From: a virus
Direction: 5' to 3' (one strand)
DNA: 64,000 nucleotides
Virus record (IMG/VR): IMGVR_UViG_3300034684_000096
Coordinates: 1-64,000 of that record
In this document: positions 50,939-57,702 of the stretch, in pieces
How the letters are laid out: every line of letters begins with the position of its first letter
How positions within the stretch are numbered: the stretch's first letter is position 1
Notes under the pieces: generated by a model
The model's input: the letters and a program-made list of their open reading frames with translations, nothing else
What the model was told of the DNA's origin: nothing
Databases searched by the model: none
Translations under genes and position numbers: made by a program

Positions 50939-51552
50939 TCCATTTTAATCGGATTTCTAAACGAATTTTTATCAAACCCATGAATAGATGCCTTTTCTTC
51001 ATCACTCATAGCTAAGGTTACATCCTTGTCATTGTTCAATGAGGAAATATAGGTTGATAGAGTTTTCCACAGTTCAAACTTATCAATCACTTTCGTAACA
51101 ATTGTATCCTTAAGAATAGGCAATGAAACAATTGTATGGTAAGACACACGTCTTCCCAATTCATCGGTAGAGGCCGGTACGCCGTACTTTCTTGTGAAGA
51201 TAGGAATATAGTTGTCCACCTGTGCTAACGCCATTACAGTGTCATTAAACAGCTTCTTGTGCTCTCTGTATACTCTTGCTAATTCAATATCAAAAGAAAC
51301 CTCTGTATAGTAGTCAGTCACTCCCTTGATATGATACAGTTTAAGCAAATATTGGGTATCCCCTACTTCCAACACTAGATACAAATCACGTGCTCTGGTT
51401 TCATTATAAAACCCACCATAATTAGCAATATTAAAGAGCATAGTATTAGTAAGATTGATTGAACCACGTCTATCAAACACCACTTTCTTGTCTACTCCAT
51501 AGATATGAGACAAATAATCATAATAGTCTTTGTTTTTATCAATAATATACAT
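50935..51552 (-). CDS. hypothetical protein
   Basis: A 205-residue protein (MYIIDKNKDYYDYLSHIYGVDKKVVFDRRGS start, shown in two parts: DYYDYLSHIYGVDKKVVFDR). Beta-rich first half, helical second half. It is reminiscent of small phage proteins with that N-terminus; function unknown. Confidence 0.5.
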   Translation of the reverse strand: MYIIDKNKDYYDYLSHIYGVDKKVVFDRRGSINLTNTMLFNIANYGGFYNETRARDLYLVLEVGDTQYLLKLYHIKGVTDYYTEVSFDIELARVYREHKKLFNDTVMALAQVDNYIPIFTRKYGVPASTDELGRRVSYHTIVSLPILKDTIVTKVIDKFELWKTLSTYISSLNNDKDVTLAMSDEEKASIHGFDKNSFRNPIKMD

Positions 51553-51563
51553 GTATTATGCTC

Positions 51564-51992
51564 CTAACCAGTTATAATGGTTACAAAAAAATCTTTAGAG
51601 AGAATGGTCATGGTGCCAAAGTCATAGCTAAATAGGATATCCTGTTCGAATGTTACAACCTTCCCAAAGTTAATTGGCGCACTTGTGTCAAACTTATCAA
51701 CTAAACTAATATCAACTAAACCAATGACACCAGCGTCTACAGGGAAGTCACAATCAAAATTTTCACCTCTCCCCCTATAATATCCATCTCCATATGCAGT
51801 AGACAATACAGCAAACTGTTTACCATCCACATCATACAAACCATCATCAAAAGAGAATTTCTTACCCCAATACTTTTGGTAAATGTCTTCATTCAATGCA
51901 TAGCAAATATCACCAATGTAATATGTACCAGCTTTTACTTTCAATAGACTAAATTGTCTTGACTCGGCTTTATCCAATTGCTTAACGTTCAT
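51564..51992 (-). CDS. conserved phage protein with 'YIGD-x-CY' motif
   Basis: A 142-residue protein. LLKVKAGTYYIGDICYAL followed by FAVLSTAYGDGYYRG and FPVDAGVIGLVDISL matches a widely distributed phage protein of unknown function ('G-x-Y-x-I-G-D-x-C-Y ... T-x-Y-G-D-G-x-Y ... D-A-G'). First gene after its promoter. Confidence 0.65.
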   Translation of the reverse strand: MNVKQLDKAESRQFSLLKVKAGTYYIGDICYALNEDIYQKYWGKKFSFDDGLYDVDGKQFAVLSTAYGDGYYRGRGENFDCDFPVDAGVIGLVDISLVDKFDTSAPINFGKVVTFEQDILFSYDFGTMTILSKDFFVTIITG

Positions 51993-52015
51993 TTGTTTTC
52001 CTCTCTTATATATAC

Positions 52016-52044
52016 AGTATATAGTATTTTATATTACTTGTCAA
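52016..52044 (-). promoter_or_regulatory. promoter
   Basis: TTGACA and TATACT, spacer 17 bp. Confidence 0.8.
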
Positions 52045-52285
52045 TAGGTAAAACATCAATATGATATTTTTTATCTTTATCAAAATCATGATGAAACTGC
52101 ATTATGTCATCATAATCAAATAAGTTAATGTATGTGAGAATAGTTGTCTTTTTATCATAAAAGTAGGCTATAAACTTACCTCCCCAATTGGTACAATCTT
52201 TTTTAGCATTCTTTAATGCTTTATTAAATGTAGGATTACCTAATGTTTCAACGACCTCAAATCCATGCTGATGTGTAATAATCAT
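52034..52285 (-). CDS. small hypothetical protein
   Basis: An 83-residue beta/alpha protein (GFEVVETLGNPTFNKALKNA; DKKTTILTYINLFDYD). Not recognised. Confidence 0.5.
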   Translation of the reverse strand: MIITHQHGFEVVETLGNPTFNKALKNAKKDCTNWGGKFIAYFYDKKTTILTYINLFDYDDIMQFHHDFDKDKKYHIDVLPIDK

Positions 52286-52294
52286 ATATAACCT

Positions 52295-52609
52295 CTAACT
52301 ATCTCTATTTGCAATGGTAAGCACTTTAGTTGCCACACTACCTAATACTCTATCACTCGGCATATAAGGTCTAAGCACCTCAACCAATTCTTCTACTGTC
52401 CAATCCTCAAACTTCCCTCTATTAACGATATCACCAGTGAGTGCAAACCACGCTCCAAAAGCAGTTACATCATCTTCATGTGCTTCTATTATTTTCGGGT
52501 TACCAACTTGTTTAATAATATATAAAGTCATCCCACCGATAGTAACAAACCCTATTTCATAAGCTCTGTCTTTTGCAATCAAATTAAAATCTAATTCTAT
52601 GTTATCCAT
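52295..52609 (-). CDS. hypothetical protein
   Basis: A 104-residue protein (FVTIGGMTLYIIKQVGNPK; RGKFEDWTVEELVEVLRPYM). Not recognised. Confidence 0.5.
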   Translation of the reverse strand: MDNIELDFNLIAKDRAYEIGFVTIGGMTLYIIKQVGNPKIIEAHEDDVTAFGAWFALTGDIVNRGKFEDWTVEELVEVLRPYMPSDRVLGSVATKVLTIANRDS

Positions 52610-52621
52610 AATTATTACCCT

Positions 52622-52930
52622 TTATACAATCTGCTTTAGCATTGCTACCAATATACGAATAAATTTTGCGTCTACTGACCAGTCCGGTACTCCACCATGC
52701 AAATCCAATCCGTAACCGTCTTCAAAATCCACTAAGGTATTCGCAAAATAACAACTGACCATTTGTCCTAATCCATCATTATCATATGGTCCTTGATACC
52801 TTGCATCGTAGAAAGTAACCAATGGCATTTCTGGTTTATAATCAGATGAATAATCGCAAACCACATTCCATGGAATACCAGATGTAGTGTCTTTCATATT
52901 CAAGGTAAAAACAATATCCTTATGTTTCAT
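52622..52930 (-). CDS. hypothetical protein
   Basis: A 102-residue protein rich in aromatic and acidic residues (VTFYDARYQGPYDNDGLGQ; DGYGLDLHGGVPDWSVDAKF). The latter phrase is seen in other phage proteins of unknown role. Leads its operon. Confidence 0.55.
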   Translation of the reverse strand: MKHKDIVFTLNMKDTTSGIPWNVVCDYSSDYKPEMPLVTFYDARYQGPYDNDGLGQMVSCYFANTLVDFEDGYGLDLHGGVPDWSVDAKFIRILVAMLKQIV

Positions 52931-52952
52931 AGTAACTCCTCTTTATGTATAT

Positions 52953-52981
52953 ATAATACCATGGATAAAAAAGCTTGTCAA
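52953..52981 (-). promoter_or_regulatory. promoter
   Basis: TTGACA and TGGTATTAT, spacer 17 bp. Confidence 0.82.
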
Positions 52982-53036
52982 TACTATTTTAGAAAAAACT
53001 ATCTTTCCAGTAGTTTATAAATAAATTGTTCTGCGG

Positions 53037-53279
53037 TTAGCATGGTGCACTCCTTGGAAGGAAACAATCTTCAAGTATATACGTCTCGTGATTCAAATGA
53101 CGATTGATACCAAAAATATCATGAGCAAAATCAAACCACTCAAAATTTAGTAATTTCTGTAGGTCTAATGACTGCTTTTCCATACAGAAATGTAAATCCA
53201 TCATAGTTGTCAAGTAAGGCATCTGTAATTCTTTTTCAGCTCTTTTTGCAATCTTTTGCATTAAATCATCTTTATTCAT
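53037..53279 (-). CDS. hypothetical protein downstream of the tmRNA-like RNA
   Basis: An 80-residue protein from ATG 53279, after AAAGGA. Helical (DLMQKIAKRAEKELQMPYLTT). A longer open frame reaches to 53,354, but its first part lies inside the tmRNA-like gene and is not coding. Function unknown. Confidence 0.55.
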   Translation of the reverse strand: MNKDDLMQKIAKRAEKELQMPYLTTMMDLHFCMEKQSLDLQKLLNFEWFDFAHDIFGINRHLNHETYILEDCFLPRSAPC

Positions 53280-53294
53280 GTTATTTTCCTTTAT

Positions 53295-53400
53295 TGGAGG
53301 TAAGGGGAATTGAACCCCTGTCTTATTAACTCTAAGCTTTCGTAATGTAGGCATTTATCGTCGCTTCATGCAAGTTAACAATCGAACCCTGTATACCCCC
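53295..53400 (-). ncRNA. miniature tmRNA-like RNA
   Basis: A 106-nt minus-strand RNA. The ends pair as a 7-bp acceptor stem (GGGGGUA with UACCUCC), including a G3-U70 wobble and discriminator A73, the alanyl-tRNA synthetase identity set. Next to the 3' side is a perfect T arm (AGGGG, loop UUCAAUU, CCCCU). The 5' side has AGGGUUCGAU, like the tmRNA D-region (GGAUUCGAC), instead of a D arm. Helix P2 forms from UUAACUU (53,372-53,378) and GAGUUAA (53,326-53,332), plus AAGC/GCUU. There is no anticodon arm. A possible tag frame starts at GCG 53,364 and ends at TAG 53,332 (ATINAYITKA). Pseudoknots of a full tmRNA are absent. CCA is not encoded. Confidence 0.75.
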
Positions 53401-53409
53401 GTAATTCAT

Positions 53410-53643
53410 TTATGCATTCTGCAAGGTTACAGAACCATCGTAATCTTCAAACATGCCTATAGCCCACATATTTGAATAATGCCCAACATCAATAGCACCC
53501 CCCTTATACACCACAACCACACCAGCACCACAAGTACCATTAGAGGAATTCATGAGCACAATGTTACCACTACTGGTTGACTTCATCAATTTTGGAAAAT
53601 CACTCACATGTTCTCCCTTATCCTTCGCAATTGTTTTAATCAT
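53410..53643 (-). CDS. small hypothetical protein
   Basis: A 77-residue protein rich in Gly, Ser and Val (SGNIVLMNSSNGTCGAGVVVVY; VGHYSNMWAIGMFEDYDGSV). This pattern recurs in phage proteins of unknown role. It is the only gene between the promoter at 53,666 and the tmRNA-like RNA, so the RNA is probably processed from its transcript. Confidence 0.55.
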   Translation of the reverse strand: MIKTIAKDKGEHVSDFPKLMKSTSSGNIVLMNSSNGTCGAGVVVVYKGGAIDVGHYSNMWAIGMFEDYDGSVTLQNA

Positions 53644-53665
53644 CTTTCTTTCTCCTTATATAGTA

Positions 53666-53694
53666 AGTATATACTATTTATTATTGTTTGTCAA
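53666..53694 (-). promoter_or_regulatory. promoter
   Basis: TTGACA and TATACT, spacer 17 bp, for 53410, the tmRNA-like RNA and 53037. Confidence 0.8.
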
Positions 53695-53701
53695 TAACTA
53701 T

Positions 53702-53932
53702 TTAATGCTTTTCTTTATAACCTTCTGATTCAAGGTTCCTAATCGCTTCATGCAATCTCTGCTTATTTCTAAACAACCGTATATCATATATAGGTGAACC
53801 ATCGTCATGTTTCTTCACCCCATCATGGAATGACAATGCATATTTACTTCTCCCAATATTATATTGTACATAATATTCTTTCACCAGTACCACTTCCTTC
53901 TTAAAAATTTTGGATAATAAATCTACCATCAT
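53702..53932 (-). CDS. small hypothetical protein
   Basis: A 76-residue basic protein (YYVQYNIGRSKYALSFHDGVK; RLHEAIRNLESEGYKEKH). Overlaps the 53901 gene. Not recognised. Confidence 0.5.
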   Translation of the reverse strand: MMVDLLSKIFKKEVVLVKEYYVQYNIGRSKYALSFHDGVKKHDDGSPIYDIRLFRNKQRLHEAIRNLESEGYKEKH

Positions 53933-54200
53933 GCAACATAATTACTAACGTTTCGTCTTCGATATCCTCAATAGAAGCATATTCTTCGCCATACTCATTC
54001 TGGAATTCTTCCAATGATTCGTATTCAATAAAATCACAACAGATAGCAATTACATCCAGTTCCATTTCTTCACCAGTATCTTCCTCCAACTCTTCAAAAA
54101 ATTCGAAAAGTGCAACCAAACCATCTCTAGAGAAATTATTTCCTCTACCGTAGTCATAAAACGCATTAATAAAATCCTGTTCCGTAACTGTAGTTTTCAT
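53901..54200 (-). CDS. small acidic hypothetical protein
   Basis: A 99-residue, very acidic protein (ALFEFFEELEEDTGEEMELD ... CCDFIEYESLEEFQNEYGEEY). The 'C-D-F-x-E-Y-x-S-L-E-E-F-x-x-x-Y' phrase is common in small phage and mobile-element proteins of unknown function. Confidence 0.6.
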   Translation of the reverse strand: MKTTVTEQDFINAFYDYGRGNNFSRDGLVALFEFFEELEEDTGEEMELDVIAICCDFIEYESLEEFQNEYGEEYASIEDIEDETLVIMLHDGRFIIQNF

Positions 54201-54222
54201 TTGTTTTCCTTCTTATATATAC

Positions 54223-54251
54223 AGTATATATTGTTATTTATTGTTTGTCAA
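54223..54251 (-). promoter_or_regulatory. promoter
   Basis: TTGACA and TATACT, spacer 17 bp. Confidence 0.8.
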
Positions 54252-54255
54252 TAAA

Positions 54256-54525
54256 TTATGAATCAAAATCTACAAATTCCAATGCACATTTTACTTGTTT
54301 TTCCAACAAACTCTGACAATATGCCTTTGCTTCATCCACAGTCGGAAAATCTTTTTCCTCTTCTGGATAATCATTCAACATTAATGCTGCAGTATACTCA
54401 TCACCAAATCCATGATTCGATACACTAATTAAGAAACTACTAAATAAGAAACGACCTAAAAACCCATACGCTTCATATGTTTCTCCATCATCATACTCTT
54501 TCCATTGTAGTTGTTTAATTTTCAT
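54256..54525 (-). CDS. hypothetical protein
   Basis: An 89-residue protein: QWKEYDDGETYEAYGFLGRF, then a strand-rich middle and FPTVDEAKAYCQSLLEKQV. The order resembles small phage proteins that begin 'L-x-W-x-x-x-x-x-G-x-x-x-A' and end with an 'EAK-x-x-C' helix. Function unknown. Confidence 0.55.
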   Translation of the reverse strand: MKIKQLQWKEYDDGETYEAYGFLGRFLFSSFLISVSNHGFGDEYTAALMLNDYPEEEKDFPTVDEAKAYCQSLLEKQVKCALEFVDFDS

Positions 54526-54527
54526 GA

Positions 54528-54713
54528 TTAGTCCTTTATTTTCAAATATAATTCTAATACTTCATCCACGTCTAAATAATTCATTTCTGCTGTTGGCTCA
54601 AAATAGCAACTGTCACAGTACCCGATAACTACTCCGGTGCTTTCCCTTATTACCACAGTAGGTAAATCAGAATCATAACCAGTATTGTCTTCAAATCTTA
54701 ATTCCATACTCAT
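54528..54713 (-). CDS. small acidic hypothetical protein
   Basis: A 61-residue protein (VVIRESTGVVIGYCDSCYFEP) with a C-x2-C pair. ATG overlaps the upstream stop. Not recognised. Confidence 0.5.
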   Translation of the reverse strand: MSMELRFEDNTGYDSDLPTVVIRESTGVVIGYCDSCYFEPTAEMNYLDVDEVLELYLKIKD

Positions 54714-54886
54714 TCTCCTAATGATAGTACTAATATATAGTATATAATAAATAATACACTACTCCCTAATATAATTATTGACTGTGTATTTCCTTGCAGA
54801 TAATAACTAGTAAACACACCTGTAAGTATTTGCAATACTATGCCAATGAAAACAAACAACACTCTCATTTTTAATACATCTTTCAT
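54710..54886 (-). CDS. small two-helix membrane protein
   Basis: A 58-residue protein (VLFVFIGIVLQILTGVF; IIILGSSVLFIIYYILVLSL). Both ends overlap neighbouring genes (ATGA). Function unknown. Confidence 0.6.
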   Translation of the reverse strand: MKDVLKMRVLFVFIGIVLQILTGVFTSYYLQGNTQSIIILGSSVLFIIYYILVLSLGE

Positions 54887-55050
54887 ACATAATCCCTTGG
54901 TGTCAATGTTCCTTCCCTTGGTTCCAAGAACCGTAATGCATAGGACTGCTCTACAGTAAAATGTGTTGCTTTCTTTTCATCAGTAGTCCAACCATCCACT
55001 GTTAGGTATAATTTCACACCATGAAATATTCTTGTATAAATATACTCCAT
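54883..55050 (-). CDS. small hypothetical protein
   Basis: A 55-residue protein starting MEYIYTRIFHGVKLYLTVDGW, with GAGGAG upstream. THFTVEQSYALRFLEPREG resembles 'A-x-x-F-T-x-x-x-A-x-x-F/L' tails of small phage proteins. Function unknown. Confidence 0.55.
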   Translation of the reverse strand: MEYIYTRIFHGVKLYLTVDGWTTDEKKATHFTVEQSYALRFLEPREGTLTPRDYV

Positions 55051-55053
55051 TAC

Positions 55054-55272
55054 TCACTCCTCAACAAAGAATGTTCGGTTTAAGCGTTCAACCTTAGGGT
55101 ACAGAAAGCTATCTGTTTCATATATAGAATAAGTTACATCCATGGTTAACACTCCATTAACCTTTTCCACCACTGTGCATTGAATAGTATCAGTAACCCC
55201 GATGGTTTTTTCATTCGCTTCCACAAATTCCATAATAGCTTTCAAATGGTCAATCGACAAACTGAATCGCAT
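55054..55272 (-). CDS. small hypothetical protein
   Basis: A 72-residue protein (FSLSIDHLKAIMEFVEANEK; TIQCTVVEKVNGVLTMDVTYSI), helix then beta-hairpin. Overlaps the 55250 gene. Not recognised. Confidence 0.5.
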   Translation of the reverse strand: MRFSLSIDHLKAIMEFVEANEKTIGVTDTIQCTVVEKVNGVLTMDVTYSIYETDSFLYPKVERLNRTFFVEE

Positions 55273-55492
55273 AATGTACTTCCTCTTTATAATATTCTAC
55301 TCGGTACTCTTTGTAATACAAGTCTTCAGTAGCTTGCATTGCACGTACCACTGCATTTGCCTGTGCTTTCTTAAATGGCATTGCTTCTTTTTTATGACTA
55401 CAAAATCCTGTATCAGAAATAGCGGAAACATAAATACAAGATACTCCTCCCCCTACTGTTACTTTCCTCACCACTACATAGCGTTTACTCAT
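55250..55492 (-). CDS. small hypothetical protein
   Basis: An 80-residue protein with AAAGGAG upstream (RYVVVRKVTVGGGVSCIYVSA; AMPFKKAQANAVVRAMQA). The second half is a helix of the same type as in the next two upstream proteins. Function unknown. Confidence 0.5.
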   Translation of the reverse strand: MSKRYVVVRKVTVGGGVSCIYVSAISDTGFCSHKKEAMPFKKAQANAVVRAMQATEDLYYKEYRVEYYKEEVHYAIQFVD

Positions 55493-55518
55493 TTACTCTA
55501 TCTCCTTTATCTATATAC

Positions 55519-55547
55519 AGTATAGCATGTTACATTTATTCTGTCAA
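55519..55547 (-). promoter_or_regulatory. promoter
   Basis: TTGACA and TGCTATACT, spacer 17 bp, for the gene string down to 54,256. Confidence 0.82.
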
Positions 55548-55775
55548 GAGCATTTGTAGATTTTTCTCTACATATTCCTTGTACGCTTTCACTGCATTGT
55601 TCTCTGCTTTCTCCCTATCCTTACATTTCCCTTTTTTCATCCTGTAATAATAATTATTCATTTCCCAATGCCAAGAATCATTAATTCTCTGGACTACCAA
55701 TTGCAAACCAAAGGGAACATTAACCACCCCATACTTTTCATCTGAATTATCAAACACAATAGCTTTCATGTCCAT
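55536..55775 (-). CDS. hypothetical protein, paralogue of the 55819 product
   Basis: A 79-residue protein: VNVPFGLQLVVQRINDSWHW ... KGKCKDREKAENNAVKAYKEYVEKNL. The same order of PFG-x-x-L-x-V, W, K-G-x-C-K and A-x-x-N-A-x-x-AYK-x-YVEK occurs in the upstream gene product. Function unknown. Confidence 0.6.
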   Translation of the reverse strand: MDMKAIVFDNSDEKYGVVNVPFGLQLVVQRINDSWHWEMNNYYYRMKKGKCKDREKAENNAVKAYKEYVEKNLQMLLTE

Positions 55776-55797
55776 TATTAACTCCTTATCTACTTAC

Positions 55798-55826
55798 ATT
55801 CTACACTATTACTTCTTATTAGTCAA
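55798..55826 (-). promoter_or_regulatory. promoter
   Basis: TTGACT and TAGAAT, spacer 17 bp. Confidence 0.75.
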
Positions 55827-56049
55827 TACCCAATAATGTATATTTTTCCATTTCTTTTTCCACATATTTCTTGTAAGCCCTTATTGCATTACTCTTTGCT
55901 CTCTCCATTGTCTTACATTCCCCGTCTTTAATCCAGTCTAATTCATTCCCTATATTCCACGCATATTTTCCATACCAATCAAATACTTGTAATTCAATAC
56001 CGAAAGGCATGTACAGTATATACCTACCATTTCTCACATACCATTCCAT
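55819..56049 (-). CDS. hypothetical protein, paralogue of the 55536 product
   Basis: A 76-residue protein: LYMPFGIELQVFDWYGKYAW ... DGECKTMERAKSNAIRAYKK. ATG 56049 follows AAGGGG. Each of the two copies keeps a separate, very similar promoter, so gene and promoter were duplicated together. Confidence 0.6.
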   Translation of the reverse strand: MEWYVRNGRYILYMPFGIELQVFDWYGKYAWNIGNELDWIKDGECKTMERAKSNAIRAYKKYVEKEMEKYTLLGID

Positions 56050-56071
56050 TATCAACCCCTTATCTACTTAC

Positions 56072-56100
56072 ATTCTACACTATTTCCCTTTGTTAGTCAA
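56072..56100 (-). promoter_or_regulatory. promoter
   Basis: TTGACT and TAGAAT, spacer 17 bp. Nearly the same sequence as the 55,798 promoter. Confidence 0.75.
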
Positions 56101-56337
56101 TACTATTTTCCTAGCTATCGCAATATCTTTTTTCATCCTCTCCATGTACTCAATCTTATTATCCACAAAAACAATTTTCTCATATCCGGTATTTACATTT
56201 CTTACGAATACATACACTACCCTTTCCCCCCATTCGGTATTTACATTATACACAACACCATTATCTCTGGTATTCTTATTCAATGCATAATTCACTATTT
56301 TCAATATGTCCTCATGATTCAATTTCTCAATTATCAT
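56080..56337 (-). CDS. small hypothetical protein
   Basis: An 85-residue protein (EDILKIVNYALNKNTRDNGVV; VYVFVRNVNTGYEKIVFVDN), helix then beta-strands. Not recognised. Confidence 0.5.
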   Translation of the reverse strand: MIIEKLNHEDILKIVNYALNKNTRDNGVVYNVNTEWGERVVYVFVRNVNTGYEKIVFVDNKIEYMERMKKDIAIARKIVLTNKGK

Positions 56338-56345
56338 ATCAACTC

Positions 56346-56374
56346 CTTATATACTACTTCTCTTTGTTAGTCAA
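56346..56374 (-). promoter_or_regulatory. promoter, weaker match
   Basis: TTGACT and TATAAG, spacer 17 bp. Confidence 0.55.
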
Positions 56375-56560
56375 TACCTCTTTTACATATACATCTGAAT
56401 AATCACTTCTCTCTGATTCCAAACATGCAAAATTATCTACACATGCATTGTCACATAACATACAATACAAACATTTGTTATACCATGATTCTATAGCTTC
56501 AGTTATTACCCCATGCTTACCTCGATATCTGACTTTAGTTCCTATTGCTAAATCAACCAT
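56354..56560 (-). CDS. small hypothetical protein with Cys cluster
   Basis: A 68-residue protein: AIGTKVRYRGKHGVITEAIESWY, then CLYCMLCDNACVDNFACLE, a run of five or six cysteines that may bind metal. The front part resembles small KOW-like barrels. Function unknown. Confidence 0.55.
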   Translation of the reverse strand: MVDLAIGTKVRYRGKHGVITEAIESWYNKCLYCMLCDNACVDNFACLESERSDYSDVYVKEVLTNKEK

Positions 56561-56580
56561 TGTTATCTCCTTATATGTAC

Positions 56581-56609
56581 ATTCTATACTAGTATTAGTT
56601 ATTAGTCAA
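56581..56609 (-). promoter_or_regulatory. promoter
   Basis: TTGACT and TAGAAT, spacer 17 bp, first promoter left of the gene-free region. Confidence 0.78.
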
Positions 56610-57032
56610 GAGTAAATGAATAAATAGTTTAAATAGATAACATATAATAGATAGATAGGTATAGTGTATATACATTGTGTATACATTGCGTATTATATGG
56701 GTTGTACATTACGTATAAGCAGAAGAGGCCCCTTTTGTTGGAAAAACAACATTTTCTTGCCACATGATAGATAACACCTGTTATGTATAGGTTTTATACT
56801 ACCCTTTATAGGTCTTATATAGGGGAAATACTATGCTATTTTATACCTTTTAGGGGTTGCAATCGCGTCTCTCGGTACATTTTTGTAGCCCAAAGCCCCT
56901 ATATAGCCCACTGTAGCCTATGCTCCTTTCCCTACACGAGCCTTAGCTACCCTAGGCTGTATCCCTACCTTACTCTACCCCTAAAACGCCGTAGAAGCCC
57001 ATTTTAGAGCCTTAGAGAGCACCTAAAAACAC

Positions 57033-57087
57033 CCATTTTACCCTTATTTTTAGCAACTTTAGCTCCATTTTACCCTTATTTTTAGCA
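57033..57087. repeat. two 23-bp direct repeats
   Basis: CCATTTTACCCTTATTTTTA followed by GCA, at 57,033-57,055 and again at 57,065-57,087, a 32-bp period. Confidence 0.85.
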
Positions 57088-57479
57088 TGTTTGGTCCTAT
57101 CTGTAACACATATTGCACAAAATATATCTAAGGCACTATTAAATTGTGCGCAATATATCTATGGTGCTAGTGGTGTTTCAGATACTATCTTCTTATAGGG
57201 CTATGACTTATGACATATGTTTAATTCCTAGTAACATGGTGGGTTTTGACATATGACATATGACATTGTCAAGTCCGACTCTAGGCATATATCTTATTAC
57301 CCTGCGTATTGTATAGGTAAAACCCTATATATACCTTGCGTATTGGTCCAGCTACGTTTCCTCTATGGTGTTTTGTTCGTGTGAAGCATGATAGGCAAAT
57401 AGAGCTGTTATTTAGCTATCGGTTAGCTTTAGCTCATTTCCTCTATGGGGTTTTTTTAGAGTATTTTGTACCTTCATTT

Positions 57480-57575
57480 GAGAGCGTTATTTGAGGGTGT
57501 AAGATTTGCATAGGGGCAAAATATTTTTACCCCGTACAAAAAAGTAGAGATTTCGGGGTGTTGACCCTCAAATAA
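57480..57575. repeat. long imperfect inverted repeat with inner hairpins
   Basis: GAGCGTTATTTGAGGGT on the left and ACCCTCAAATAAACGCTC on the right, about 60 bases apart. Between them GGGGC ... CCCC and CCCC ... GGGG can form further stems. Confidence 0.65.
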
Positions 57576-57643
57576 ACGCTCTATTTACAGGTTGGCTGAA
57601 ATTCAAACAAAAGCAGCGGTACAAAAATGAAGATACAAAGAAA

Positions 57644-57682
57644 GCCCCTCTACTGGAAATGACTAGAAACCAGTAGAGGGGC
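57644..57682 (-). terminator. intrinsic terminator of the 58-kb gene group
   Basis: Perfect 13-bp stem GCCCCTCTACTGG / CCAGTAGAGGGGC with a 13-base loop. On the minus strand it is followed by TTTCTTTG. Confidence 0.85.
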
Positions 57683-57702
57683 AAAGGGTATATAAAGAGA
57701 GA

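Larger units (their letters stand above)
56610..57640. other. 1-kb gene-free, repeat-rich region
   Basis: No convincing gene is present; a 74-codon plus-strand frame (56,783-57,007) is low-complexity and lacks a binding site. The region holds TACATTGNGTATA-type copies near 56,660-56,730 and TGCGTATTG copies near 57,301 and 57,340, two 23-bp direct repeats (57,033-57,055 and 57,065-57,087), a paired element around 57,112-57,160 (TTGCACAA / TTGTGCGCAA), TGACATATG-type motifs at 57,205-57,265, a repeated TTTCCTCTATGG (about 57,357 and 57,437), and a long imperfect inverted repeat near 57,480-57,575. Bases 56,850-57,100 are C-rich on the plus strand. Replication origin, packaging site or a large structured RNA are all possible. 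Confidence 0.6.

Noticed and set aside
53280-53354. N-terminal extension of the 53037 frame (starting near 53,354)
   Set aside because: It runs through the T arm and P2 helix of the tmRNA-like RNA; the start at 53,279 has a proper binding site.
53295-53400. Ordinary tRNA
   Set aside because: Acceptor and T arm are present but there is no anticodon arm and the D-region is of tmRNA type.
56783-57007. 74-codon plus-strand frame in the gene-free region
   Set aside because: Low-complexity Tyr/Ser/Pro/Leu composition, no ribosome binding site, opposite to the surrounding genes.
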